A DNA stretch of 64,000 bases, from contig NZ_SCOL01000003.1 of NCBI RefSeq assembly GCF_005503015.1, positions 1 to 64,000 on the forward strand, written 5' to 3'. Shown one piece after another: positions 43,255 to 51,389 of this stretch (position 1 is its first letter; every line of letters starts with the position of its first letter). Position numbers and translations under genes: made by a program. Below the pieces are notes generated by a model. It was not told the origin of the DNA, did not search any database, and was given only the letters and a program-made list of their open reading frames with translations. Source of the DNA: Bacillus sp. E(2018) (GTDB taxonomy: Bacteria > Bacillota > Bacilli > Bacillales > Fictibacillaceae).

Positions 43255-44227
43255 CGATCGTCACCTCGCTCTCATCAAAAAGGCGAACATAATGTCCTGG
43301 TTCCGCTTCTACAAGAGAAGAAGGAGCATGATAAACTTTGCTTTCCATTGAATAAGTCTCTGGAGCAAATTTTCTTCCCTTGTACCCTGCTTCTTCAAAC
43401 GAATAATCGTAAACGCTCTTTAAACGCTCGCTGTCGCTCTCCAAACTTGGAATGCAGCCGATCAAGCCTTTTGTATATGGATGGATGGGATTATTAAAGA
43501 TCGTAAACACATCTCCTGATTCTACGATTCGTCCTCCAAACATGACATACACCCAGTCAGCATATTCTGCTACAACACCAAAATCATGTGTGATTATTAA
43601 AACAGAAGCGTCTTCACGTATTTTATAATCAGCGATTAAATCCAGTACCTGCCTTTGAATCGTTACGTCTAACGCGGTCGTTGGTTCATCCGCGATAATC
43701 AGTTTAGGTTTACAGGAGATGGCCATCGCGATCAAGATTCGTTGCTTCATACCTCCTGATAGCTGAGAGGGATATTGATCAAATATGTGTGCAGGATTAT
43801 GAAAACCTACTTGCTCTAGAAGCGAGAATGCAACTGTTCTAAGCTCTGATTTCGGCATCTTTTTATGATATTTCAAGCCTTCTGTGATCTGAATTCCCAC
43901 TTTCATAGCAGGATTCAGTGAGGCGATCGCGTCCTGAAAGATCATGGAGATCTCGTTGCCTCGTATTTTTTGCATCTCTTTTTCTGTCATCTGCAAAATC
44001 TCTTTATCGTCAAAACGGATCGACCCTGACTCTGCTCGACCATTAGCTGGTAGAAGGTTTAACACGGAAAGAGAAGTGACACTTTTTCCAGAACCTGATT
44101 CGCCGATAAGAGCGGCAGTCTGTCCTTTACTGACGGAGAGACTAATATCAGTAACCGCATTAAATACGTTCTTTCCACTGCCGAAAGCTATGTTTAGATT
44201 GTTTATTTCCAAAAGTCTGTTAGACAA
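43247..44227 (-). CDS. Peptide-type ABC transporter ATPase, OppD-like
   Basis: A 326-residue partner ATPase with GESGSGKSVTSLSV (about residues 37-50), FQDAIASLNPAMKVG, the signature LSGGMKQRILIAMAI and LIIADEPTTALDV. It pairs with the OppF-like subunit to form the nucleotide-binding heterodimer. The C-terminal HPYTKGLIGCIPSL is family-typical. It lies 14 bases downstream of the permease gene. Confidence 0.92.
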   Translation of the reverse strand: MSNRLLEINNLNIAFGSGKNVFNAVTDISLSVSKGQTAALIGESGSGKSVTSLSVLNLLPANGRAESGSIRFDDKEILQMTEKEMQKIRGNEISMIFQDAIASLNPAMKVGIQITEGLKYHKKMPKSELRTVAFSLLEQVGFHNPAHIFDQYPSQLSGGMKQRILIAMAISCKPKLIIADEPTTALDVTIQRQVLDLIADYKIREDASVLIITHDFGVVAEYADWVYVMFGGRIVESGDVFTIFNNPIHPYTKGLIGCIPSLESDSERLKSVYDYSFEEAGYKGRKFAPETYSMESKVYHAPSSLVEAEPGHYVRLFDESEVTIVG

Positions 44228-44241
44228 GTTTCACACCTCAC

Positions 44242-45162
44242 TTATGATTTGTTGGATTCGAGGCTGTTCTGTATACCTTGTATCATGAGATTGATCGAGA
44301 AGATCGTAAAAGCAAAGAATGATAGTGGAACTAAAATAATCCAAGGTGCCGTTAAGAGCTTTTGGTACGACTGACCGATAATACCAGCCCATTCGCCGCT
44401 TAATGATATGGTAGCTGGCGTTAAGTTGAAGATATCACCCATCATCACAGTTTTTGATCCACCGATAAAAACGGCAAGAACGCCTAAGTGAGCCAACAGT
44501 ATTAATGTTTGAATGGCTTGCTGAGCAAACAGAAGCAACAGTTTCGAGCTCAGTTCAGGCATGACATGCTTGTAATAGACATATGGCTTTTTCGATCCTA
44601 ATGAAAAGGTGCTAACAATATAGTCTTTTGCTAGGATGGAGCGTATCTCTTCAGAAAAGGTTGATACTAAAGGCGGAACACCAATACCAACGAGTATCAA
44701 GCACTGCACGACAATAAGAGTCATCATGCCCATAGGTTCAGTAGCATCTTTTACAAAGAGCGGAACCATGAACATATAAGCTAGGATCGCAGTTGGAATA
44801 TAGAGAGTAGCTTGTACGATATCGTCAAAGAATGTACTCTTCGATTTTCTATGAAAAAAGGAAAAGGAAAGAGCAAAAAATATTCTAAGAAAAGCAATAA
44901 CTAAAGTAATTAGGATTGTATACTTTGCGCCTTCTAAAACAAGATACAATAAGTGCTTACCGTTCATATCTGTACCAAACGGAGGCATGTCTTTGGGTGA
45001 GAATGGGGCTACTCCAACGATGACTTCGTTCTCGTCATATAGGAACTTAGATTCCTTCTGAACGTCCATGACTGACGGATAAAAGAAACTTAATAAAATT
45101 AAACTTACTATAAATAGAAAGCCGATTAAGAACTGCGGCTGTTTAAGCAATCGAACGATCAT
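44242..45162 (-). CDS. Peptide-type ABC transporter permease, OppC/DppC-like
   Basis: A 306-residue permease with an N-terminal helix (about 12-30), an extracytoplasmic loop with FGTDMNGKHLLYLVLEGAKYT, then about five further helices. FGTDxxGKxxL is the conserved N-terminal sequence of the OppC group. The cytoplasmic EAA loop (DYIVSTFSLGSKKPYVYYKHVMPEL) contacts the ATPase. It overlaps the other permease gene by 4 bases. Confidence 0.87.
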   Translation of the reverse strand: MIVRLLKQPQFLIGFLFIVSLILLSFFYPSVMDVQKESKFLYDENEVIVGVAPFSPKDMPPFGTDMNGKHLLYLVLEGAKYTILITLVIAFLRIFFALSFSFFHRKSKSTFFDDIVQATLYIPTAILAYMFMVPLFVKDATEPMGMMTLIVVQCLILVGIGVPPLVSTFSEEIRSILAKDYIVSTFSLGSKKPYVYYKHVMPELSSKLLLLFAQQAIQTLILLAHLGVLAVFIGGSKTVMMGDIFNLTPATISLSGEWAGIIGQSYQKLLTAPWIILVPLSFFAFTIFSINLMIQGIQNSLESNKS

Positions 45163-45977
45163 GCTGCATCCTCCTTTTGGACGTTTAAGCCTCCACGGTA
45201 AGATTCCATGACCTCGAACAGGAAGGAGAAAGGAATCGCGATAAACAAGACCGTTATGATAAACGAAACACCTTGTGTGTTTAGCATGATGGTCATGATT
45301 CCGTTCAAGTTAAAGACGTATTCTAGAATGAATAAATTCGAAAGCATAAAAACAAAGATGGTCTTGGAATATTGAAAGAGACTTGTCATGATATTACGAA
45401 ACACATGATTGAGCGTGATGTACAGGTTTCCGAGTCCCATCGCTCGTGCTACGGTTATGTATGGTTTGTTTTGCTCTTCTTTCATTAGTAGAAAGGTAAT
45501 CTTAAACAGTTGAATCGTTGGCAGGACTGATAGTGTTAGAATCGGAAAAAAGTAAATGCGGTTGTCGTAGACGCCGGAAACATTCGCGATTAATAATCCG
45601 GTTTTCTTAAAAATATATACCGCCGAAACTTGTAGTGCGATAACGATAAAAAGATCTGGTAAAGATTCTAATAGTGTTAAGAATCCGTAGACAGCGCGTT
45701 TTAATGGTCTTGGAAGCAGTGTTGCTAAGAACGTAAGTAATAACGCTACTAAAAGACCTAGGAGCAATGCTGTAAAGAAAATTGTCATCGAGTAAAAAAA
45801 CTTATCAAAAATATCAGGAAAAAGACTATATTTTCGATTCTCGATGTTGTACTCCCATAGTTTCATGCTTTGCAGTGGGGCGATACCAAAAAAGATAGAA
45901 GGAAGAAAACTGATGATTAAAACGCCGATCAAGATCGACCGAAGCCTTCTCAGATAACTCGTAAATGAAAAGTTCAT
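45159..45977 (-). CDS. Peptide-type ABC transporter permease, OppB/DppB-like
   Basis: A 272-residue permease with about six helices and an EAA-type loop (ITVARAMGLGNLYITLNHVF, about residues 175-194). The frame extends to 46121, but ATG at 45977 is preceded by AAGAGGTGTATAT. It is the first gene of the permease-ATPase operon. No substrate-binding lipoprotein gene lies in the cluster. The N-terminus is shorter than typical OppB, so the substrate class is uncertain. Confidence 0.82.
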   Translation of the reverse strand: MNFSFTSYLRRLRSILIGVLIISFLPSIFFGIAPLQSMKLWEYNIENRKYSLFPDIFDKFFYSMTIFFTALLLGLLVALLLTFLATLLPRPLKRAVYGFLTLLESLPDLFIVIALQVSAVYIFKKTGLLIANVSGVYDNRIYFFPILTLSVLPTIQLFKITFLLMKEEQNKPYITVARAMGLGNLYITLNHVFRNIMTSLFQYSKTIFVFMLSNLFILEYVFNLNGIMTIMLNTQGVSFIITVLFIAIPFSFLFEVMESYRGGLNVQKEDAA

Positions 45978-46124
45978 ATATACACCTCTTTTTGTAGCTG
46001 TAGTTGACAGAATAATCTGTATGTAATAATTGTAAACGAGTTGACATGTAATTTGAATAACATTATGTATGAAATTTCCAAACGAGCTCATTTCATCTTG
46101 TATGAACGTAAAAGTAAACAAATT

Positions 46125-46153
46125 AAAAATACTGAATGGGTATCAGTATTTTT
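46125..46153 (-). terminator. Terminator after TIM-barrel gene
   Basis: A perfect 11-bp stem AAAAATACTGA/TCAGTATTTTT around a 7-base loop, giving a T-run on the minus strand. It ends the TIM-barrel gene before the permease operon, which therefore likely has its own promoter in 45978-46124. Confidence 0.8.
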
Positions 46154-46985
46154 CACGAATGTTATTTGCGGTTTTTAAAATCTCATTATCCAACCAGTTG
46201 ATTCCCTCTTGAATAAATGTTTCAGAAGGATTTGAGTGAGGTGTATGTTCAAGAACCCAATATATGTCGGGGTACTCTGCTAAAACGTGAAGAATCTCCT
46301 TAATGGAATAATGTTGTCCGTTATTTTCATGTGACGGGTGAATGGGGACCCATATGTATTTATCATCCACAAACTCAATGTTATGAAGGTGTACAACTTT
46401 AACATGTTCTTTCCATTTCTGAATCATATTTATAGCTTTTTTATCAACAGCCAAAAGATAATCACCGATATCTATGCATAGTTTTAATCCGTATTTTTCC
46501 CATAATTCGATAGGGAAAGCATGTAAGTATTCGATTCCCATTGGCGATCGATCCAACCCAAGCTTTGGTTCACAGACGATGGGCAAATTATATTTTTTCT
46601 GCAATGTGGATAATCGTTTCAAACCTTGTTCAATGAAGTGATTCGGATTTTGTACACTACCTTGAAAATACGGAAAATGAACGAGAATATATTGGGCGCC
46701 TAGAGGGACTAAACGCTGCATTTCTTTTTCAAACAGAGTCCACGCTTGTTCGGGTGAAAACTGTAACTTCTCTAATAAATCATATTTACTCCCACTTCTA
46801 TAGATGGGTGAGTGGATGCCAAACGTTTTGTTACTTTTCTTTAGAAGGTCGAGGAAACTTTGGAAGCTTTCTTCGTTTTCGAATTCTCCGATCTCAATAT
46901 GTGTGATTTGTTCTCGAAACAGTTCATTAAGTTTCGATTCATCAGACAAAATCGTACTGCCAGAAATGCCAAGCGTATGTGCCAT
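46143..46985 (-). CDS. Sugar phosphate isomerase/epimerase-like TIM-barrel protein
   Basis: A 280-residue protein of the xylose isomerase-like/AP endonuclease 2 superfamily. Putative metal ligands occur in order: Glu in VCEPKLGLD, Asp in CIDIGDYL, His in VHLHNIEF, His/Glu in HPSHENN, and Glu in WVLEHTPHS. Such proteins isomerise sugars or polyols; the substrate here is unknown. The frame opens at 47144, but AAGGAGGATAAA decides the ATG at 46985. Position next to the ABC genes suggests a shared substrate, weakened by the terminator between them. Confidence 0.8.
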   Translation of the reverse strand: MAHTLGISGSTILSDESKLNELFREQITHIEIGEFENEESFQSFLDLLKKSNKTFGIHSPIYRSGSKYDLLEKLQFSPEQAWTLFEKEMQRLVPLGAQYILVHFPYFQGSVQNPNHFIEQGLKRLSTLQKKYNLPIVCEPKLGLDRSPMGIEYLHAFPIELWEKYGLKLCIDIGDYLLAVDKKAINMIQKWKEHVKVVHLHNIEFVDDKYIWVPIHPSHENNGQHYSIKEILHVLAEYPDIYWVLEHTPHSNPSETFIQEGINWLDNEILKTANNIREKY

Positions 46986-47013
46986 TTTATCCTCCTTCAA
47001 TATGTATGCGTAG

Positions 47014-47040
47014 AAAAAGACAGGAGATAGATCCTGTCTT
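47014..47040 (-). terminator. Terminator after the small membrane protein gene
   Basis: Hairpin AGACAGGA-TCTATC-TCCTGTCT followed by TTTT on the minus strand, directly after the gene at 47041-47253. Confidence 0.85.
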
Positions 47041-47253
47041 CTATATTCCGCCACCACCGCTGCCACCTGAGTGATGATTATGTTGTGATGCATTCCAGGC
47101 TGCTGCATTATTGATCTTATTCTGATCACTAACATGTTCTTCAAGCTCGTAATTGTAATTATATCTTCTGTACTTTAGCTTTGTTCTCCAGTTTACGATG
47201 GCGGCTAGTAAAGTCACCGCGGCAATAGGTCCTAAAATGTATAGCCAAAACAT
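47041..47253 (-). CDS. Small membrane protein with His/Gly tail
   Basis: A 70-residue protein: one membrane helix (residues 2-20), then a basic and Tyr-rich stretch (KLKYRRYNYNYE), ending in HNHHSGGSGGGG. CGAAGGAGGTGCTTCT before the ATG is a strong site, and a terminator follows directly, so the gene is probably real. I do not recognise a family. Confidence 0.72.
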   Translation of the reverse strand: MFWLYILGPIAAVTLLAAIVNWRTKLKYRRYNYNYELEEHVSDQNKINNAAAWNASQHNHHSGGSGGGGI

Positions 47254-47620
47254 AGAAGCACCTCCTTCGAATATTGATGTAACTTGTTACCGTATGTTGT
47301 TATTTCTTATATATGCGAATCGAGGAAGAGATGAAGCTTGTTCATGCTCAAAGCTGCTTTAAATGTATAATTCTACAAAAAATGTAAGAAATCCTTTAAG
47401 GGGTCTGTCCCGGGGTCAGACCCCGGGACAGACCCCCTACAATTCAGACACAATTTTAACACATACTGGGAGATAACAGCTTTGCAATTTAAGACAGGTA
47501 TCACTATAATATAAGAGGAATCGACAGAAGCAGTCCGGCAGTGGGCTGTTTTTTGCAGTTATACAACAAACAAATTTAGGTTAAAACTTTAAAAGAAGTC
47601 AAACAATGAAGGTGAAAGAT
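47254..47620. other. Intergenic region before dgkB
   Basis: The ~370 bases hold a long perfect palindrome (47400-47436), a possible -10 TATAAT (47515-47520) and a small hairpin CAGTCC/GGGCTG followed by TTTTTT (47531-47553). If that -10 drives dgkB, the hairpin would lie in its leader as a possible attenuator. No gene is seen. Confidence 0.5.
47400..47436. repeat. Perfect 18-bp inverted repeat, REP-like
   Basis: Arms GGGGTCTGTCCCGGGGTC and its exact complement flank a single central A. The G+C-rich GGGTCTG/CAGACCC theme is recurrent in Firmicute genomes and recalls REP-type elements. It stands out in an A+T-rich background. No T-run follows, so it is not a standard terminator. Confidence 0.85.
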
Positions 47621-48526
47621 ATGAAACGAGCTCGACTAATATATAATCCTAGTTCGGGAAGAGAAACGGTAAAAAAACAGCTTCCTTATATTTTAGATAG
47701 ACTTGAAAATGCAGGTTATGAGACGTCTTGTCATGCAACAACACCTGAAGACGGTTGTGCGACTCGCGCGGCACGTGCAGCGGGGGAAAGAGGATTCGAC
47801 CTCGTTATCGCAGCCGGTGGAGACGGAACGATCTATGAAGTGGTTAATGGATTAGCAGGACTTGAAGATCGCCCCATGCTCGGAATTATTCCAGCTGGAA
47901 CAACGAATGACTTTGCACGTGCGGTAGGTGTACCGCGTACGATTGAAGGTGCTTGTGACGTTCTTTGCGGCGGTGTACATATGCCTGTTGATATCGGTAA
48001 AGTAAACGACAAATTCTTCATCAATATAGCGGGTGGAGGTCGTATAACAGAGCTTACGTATGAAGTACCAAGCAAACTGAAGACGATGATCGGACAGCTG
48101 GCGTATTTCCTAAAAGGAATCGAGATGCTGCCATCAATCCGTCCTACATTTGTTGAGATTGAGTTTGATGATAAAGAAAAATATGAAGGCGAGATCATGC
48201 TCTTCTTAGTAGCTAACACAAATTCAGTTGGAGGCTTTGAGAAGCTTGCTCCATCATCAGAATTTCATGACGGTCTATTTGATGTAATCATCTTAAAGAA
48301 AACCAATCTTGCAGAATTTGTACGAATTGCATCTCTTGCAATCCGTGGAGAGCACATTCATGATGATCATGTCATTTATAAGAAGGCAAAGCGTGTCAAA
48401 GTAACACCTCGCGAAAAGATGCAGATTAACCTAGATGGAGAGCTCGGCGGCATCCTGCCAGGTGAGTTCGAGAATCTACACCATCATTTTGAATTGCTCG
48501 TACCAAAAGAACGACTTAAACCATAA
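47621..48526 (+). CDS. dgkB: Diacylglycerol kinase DgkB
   Basis: A soluble diacylglycerol kinase (YerQ/DgkB) that recycles diacylglycerol from lipoteichoic acid synthesis to phosphatidic acid. About 301 residues, starting MKRARLIYNPSSGRE. The ATP-binding AAGGDGTIYEVVNGL (about residues 65-79) and PAGTTNDFARAVG are present, as is NIAGGGRITELTYE. The frame opens at 47606, but ATG at 47621 after GAAGGTGAAAGAT matches B. subtilis. Confidence 0.95.
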   Translation: MKRARLIYNPSSGRETVKKQLPYILDRLENAGYETSCHATTPEDGCATRAARAAGERGFDLVIAAGGDGTIYEVVNGLAGLEDRPMLGIIPAGTTNDFARAVGVPRTIEGACDVLCGGVHMPVDIGKVNDKFFINIAGGGRITELTYEVPSKLKTMIGQLAYFLKGIEMLPSIRPTFVEIEFDDKEKYEGEIMLFLVANTNSVGGFEKLAPSSEFHDGLFDVIILKKTNLAEFVRIASLAIRGEHIHDDHVIYKKAKRVKVTPREKMQINLDGELGGILPGEFENLHHHFELLVPKERLKP

Positions 48527-48540
48527 ACCAAAAATGTCAA

Positions 48541-48580
48541 AGAACACTATGAGCAAAATTTGCTAAGAGTGTTCTTTTTT
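48541..48580 (+). terminator. Terminator after dgkB
   Basis: Hairpin AGAACACT...AGTGTTCT, with inner AGCAAA pairing, followed by TTTTTT. Confidence 0.85.
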
Positions 48581-48681
48581 ATGGAAAAAATCTGTAATAC
48601 CAGAATAAGTATAAAAGTAAAATGTCATTCAGGTTTCCACGATGCTCTGTTTTTTAAGAGCTTCCAAAGGGGTTTTTAAAG

Positions 48682-49017
48682 ATGGATAGCAACCAGAATT
48701 TGTGCGAGCAGTTTGCTAGTATTTTAAATGGAAAATCACAAAATCAAAACGGTGTCTGTAAGGTCTCTCTGCAACGAACATTCTCAGCTACAGTCCAAGG
48801 AAAACCAAGCAAAGCCGTTGTTCCAGTAGGAATTTCTTTTGAATCTTTGGATCAAGACGGGAAGGCTTTAAATCTGTTGGAAATTGCTGTTCTACAAGAA
48901 GAAATACCACGTTTTATGTATACCGTTGTTCACCAGGGGCTCATTGTAAGTGCGCTTCATAATCACTGGCTATACGTTAATCCGCAGATTATGTACATGC
49001 ATGTTCAATCCGTCTAA
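48682..49017 (+). CDS. DUF1259 (LpqO-like) domain protein
   Basis: A 111-residue protein matching one DUF1259 module. The C-terminal VSALHNHWLYVNPQIMYMHV is the most typical part, and VCKVSLQRTFSATVQGKPSKAVVPVGISF the start. Family proteins are often exported and carry two such modules; this one is single, with no signal peptide. Function is unknown. No strong AGGAGG is visible; GGGG lies ~12 bases before the ATG. A terminator follows at 49095. Confidence 0.72.
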   Translation: MDSNQNLCEQFASILNGKSQNQNGVCKVSLQRTFSATVQGKPSKAVVPVGISFESLDQDGKALNLLEIAVLQEEIPRFMYTVVHQGLIVSALHNHWLYVNPQIMYMHVQSV

Positions 49018-49094
49018 CCACCCTTAGAATTTGCTCAAAAGATAAGCCGTTCTTTTTCTTACTTGACGAGTTATCCTACTTCTTAAAAAAAACT

Positions 49095-49128
49095 AACAGC
49101 AGGCCACTTGAGTGGGTCTGTTTTTTTT
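49095..49128 (+). terminator. Terminator after DUF1259 gene
   Basis: Hairpin AACAGCAGGCCACT-TG-AGTGGGTCTGTT followed by eight T. Confidence 0.85.
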
Positions 49129-49196
49129 ATGTAAGCATTTGGTGTCCACTAACAGTTATGCTACAATCAGAAAAGCATAAGTGACAAAAAGGGACG

Positions 49197-50579
49197 ATGA
49201 CAATGACAAAGGCTGATTTGCCTGTTCATAAGAATGAAAGTTATGAAGTAGATATAGTGGATTTAACCCATGAGGGAGCAGGAGTTGCTCGTGTAAATGG
49301 GTTTACTTTGTTTGTGCCGAATACATTGCCAGGCGAGCGTGCAAAGATCAAGGTTGTAGGTGTGAAAAAAGGCTTCGGTTTTGGCCGTTTAGAGGAGCTG
49401 ATCGAAGAGAGCCCTGAACGTGTTGAACCGCCTTGCCCAATCTATAAATGGTGTGGAGGCTGTCAGCTTCAGCACCTATCCTATGAGGGTCAGCTACAAT
49501 ATAAACATAAGCTGGTAGAAGACGTGTTAACGAGAATCGGTAAGTTAGAAGATGTACCTGTTCTTCCCACACTTGGCATGGGAGAAGAACCGTGGCGTTA
49601 TCGCAACAAAGCGCAAGTGCCCGTTGGTGAACGCAACGGCCGCATCATCACAGGTTTCTACCAAAAGCGTAGCCATGAGATCGTTGAGATGGATAGCTGT
49701 ATCATCACGGGAGATACGAACGACGATGCTGTACAAGCTGTAAAAGAAATCGTGAATCAATATAACGTCAGTGCTTATAATGAAGAAAAACATAAAGGCA
49801 TCCTTCGGCATATCATTGCGCGATACGGTAAAACGACAGGCGATTTGATGATCGTGCTCGTAACGAACGGTTCAGAACTGCCGCAGCGTAAGAAGATAGT
49901 AGAAGATATCCGAAAAGCACTACCTGAGATTAAATCAATCGTTCAAAATGTGAACTCAAAACGTACCAACGTGATTTTTGGTGAAGAAACACGCGTGCTT
50001 TGGGGTGCTGAATATATTTATGATTTTATTGGCGATATCAAGTTTGCCATCTCAGCTCGTTCGTTTTATCAGATCAATCCAGACCAGACGAAAGTGCTTT
50101 ATGATCAAGCGTTACAATATGCGGAACTGAATGGTGATGAAACGGTCATCGATGCGTATTGCGGAATCGGGACAATCTCACTGTTCCTCGCTCAAAAAGC
50201 GAAAAAAGTGTACGGCGTTGAAATTGTTCCAGAAGCGATTGAAGACGCGCGCCGCAATGCGGAGTTAAACAACATCCATAACGCTGAGTTTGCTGTTGGT
50301 AAATCAGAAGATGTGATTCCCGAGTGGAAAAAACAAGGCATCACGCCAGATGTGATCGTCGTGGATCCACCACGAAAAGGCTGTGACGAGGAATTATTAA
50401 AAACCATCATCGAGATGAAGCCGAAGCGTGTTGTGTATGTGAGTTGTAACCCAGCCACTCTCGCACGTGATTTGCACATACTTGAAGATGGTGGATTTAA
50501 AACACAGAAAGTCCAGCCGGTCGATATGTTTCCTCAGACGACACACGTTGAAGCCGTTGCGTTGCTTGAGCTTAACTAA
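49197..50579 (+). CDS. rlmCD: 23S rRNA (uracil-5-)-methyltransferase RlmCD
   Basis: A SAM-dependent enzyme that makes 5-methyluridine in 23S rRNA (positions 747 and 1939 in the B. subtilis homologue YefA). 460 residues: an N-terminal TRAM domain (about 9-70), iron-sulfur cysteines in [20 protein letters not shown]-binding [29 protein letters not shown], and the catalytic [15 protein letters not shown] at 49197 and 49203 are both possible starts. It follows dgkB as in B. subtilis. Confidence 0.94.
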   Translation: MTMTKADLPVHKNESYEVDIVDLTHEGAGVARVNGFTLFVPNTLPGERAKIKVVGVKKGFGFGRLEELIEESPERVEPPCPIYKWCGGCQLQHLSYEGQLQYKHKLVEDVLTRIGKLEDVPVLPTLGMGEEPWRYRNKAQVPVGERNGRIITGFYQKRSHEIVEMDSCIITGDTNDDAVQAVKEIVNQYNVSAYNEEKHKGILRHIIARYGKTTGDLMIVLVTNGSELPQRKKIVEDIRKALPEIKSIVQNVNSKRTNVIFGEETRVLWGAEYIYDFIGDIKFAISARSFYQINPDQTKVLYDQALQYAELNGDETVIDAYCGIGTISLFLAQKAKKVYGVEIVPEAIEDARRNAELNNIHNAEFAVGKSEDVIPEWKKQGITPDVIVVDPPRKGCDEELLKTIIEMKPKRVVYVSCNPATLARDLHILEDGGFKTQKVQPVDMFPQTTHVEAVALLELN

Positions 50580-50608
50580 TTAAAAATAAAAATGGCTATC
50601 TATTCCTA

Positions 50609-50748
50609 AAGAAAACAAGAAGCTTATGCTTACTGTTCGAATTGTAAGGATGCCATAGAGATAAAAAGTGTACGGTGGAGGACAATGACTTTGGCATTGT
50701 TTTGATGGGAACGTATCAGCAGTTTTTGCAAGATGTGACAAGATTGTA
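50609..50748 (+). pseudogene. Possible zinc-ribbon gene remnant
   Basis: One frame reads RKQEAYAYCSNCKDAIEIK, with a CxxC pair. After a shift of frame near 50667 it continues KCTVEDNDFGIVLMGTYQQ to a TAA at 50746-50748. Joined, the two parts look like one zinc-ribbon-type protein broken by a frameshift and lacking a start. A sequencing error or chance is possible. No family is assigned. Confidence 0.35.
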
Positions 50749-50776
50749 AATGAAAATGAGTATTAAAATAATTACA

Positions 50777-50813
50777 GGAAGTGAGCCTTCAAGAGGGCTC
50801 ACTTCCTTTTTAA
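50777..50813 (+). terminator. Strong terminator upstream of the cassette
   Basis: Perfect stem GGAAGTGAGCC/GGCTCACTTCC with a short loop, followed by TTTTTAATTTT. It probably ends transcription from rlmCD or from the remnant. Confidence 0.92.
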
Positions 50814-51137
50814 TTTTGACTGTGAAGATGACTTTGCAGACTACTCACGAAATGTATGTCACAGTTGGGGCTGAAGTAGATGATGCATTCCTAATTTTAA
50901 CAGTTTGCAAGTGTTATTGTTTTTCAAAAGTCGATATGCTAGAATCATGCTTGGGAATGATAATTATTATCAATAAGAAACGCAATAATAGTTTGTACAT
51001 GTTGTATAGTTCTTTTTAATAATTACTAACAATCCCGTAGTTTGTAGTAACTTTGACAGAAAAATCTTAATCTCCGAAGTTTCTGGAGATTGGTTAGGTA
51101 TATAGAACTTGTTTGGTCTTCAAATGAAAGGGTGTAA

Positions 51138-51389
51138 ATGATGAGGAACATCGAAAAATATAGAAATGCCTTTATTAATGTGTTGGAACTAGAGGAAGAT
51201 GAAGTAGTTGAGAATTTAGTATTAGCAGAATCAGCAGAATGGGATTCAATCGCACATATGGCGCTCATTTGTGAGATTGAGGATGCATTTGATGTCTCAT
51301 TAGATTCAGAATGGATGACGGAATTCAATTCTTACCAGTCTGGAATTGAGCTATTGGAACGTTCGGGAGTGAACATTATTAATGAATAA
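51138..51389 (+). CDS. Acyl carrier protein-like protein (DltC-like)
   Basis: An 83-residue acidic, helical protein. EWDSIAHMALICEIEDAFDVSL (about residues 34-55) corresponds to the carrier-protein helix II start, with Ser37 as the probable 4'-phosphopantetheine site (DSI where DSL is usual). Encoded directly before an adenylating enzyme, MBOAT and DltD-like protein, it would carry the activated acyl group, as DltC does in teichoic acid D-alanylation. AAAGGGTG lies before the ATG. It overlaps the next gene by 8 bases. Confidence 0.85.
   Translation: MMRNIEKYRNAFINVLELEEDEVVENLVLAESAEWDSIAHMALICEIEDAFDVSLDSEWMTEFNSYQSGIELLERSGVNIINE

Larger units (their letters stand above)
50580..51137. other. 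Gap before the dlt-like cassette
   Basis: These 558 bases hold a frameshifted coding remnant (about 50609-50748), a strong terminator (50777-50813), ~240 A+T-rich bases without evident features, and a hairpin AATCTCC/GGAGATT (51069-51091) not followed by T residues. TTGACA at 51052-51057 could be a -35, but no good -10 pairs with it. The cassette promoter is not resolved. Confidence 0.5.

Noticed and set aside
50750-51019. Open reading frame of 89 codons before the dlt-like cassette
   Set aside because: It contains a strong intrinsic terminator (50777-50813), lacks a ribosome binding site and has no protein-like pattern.
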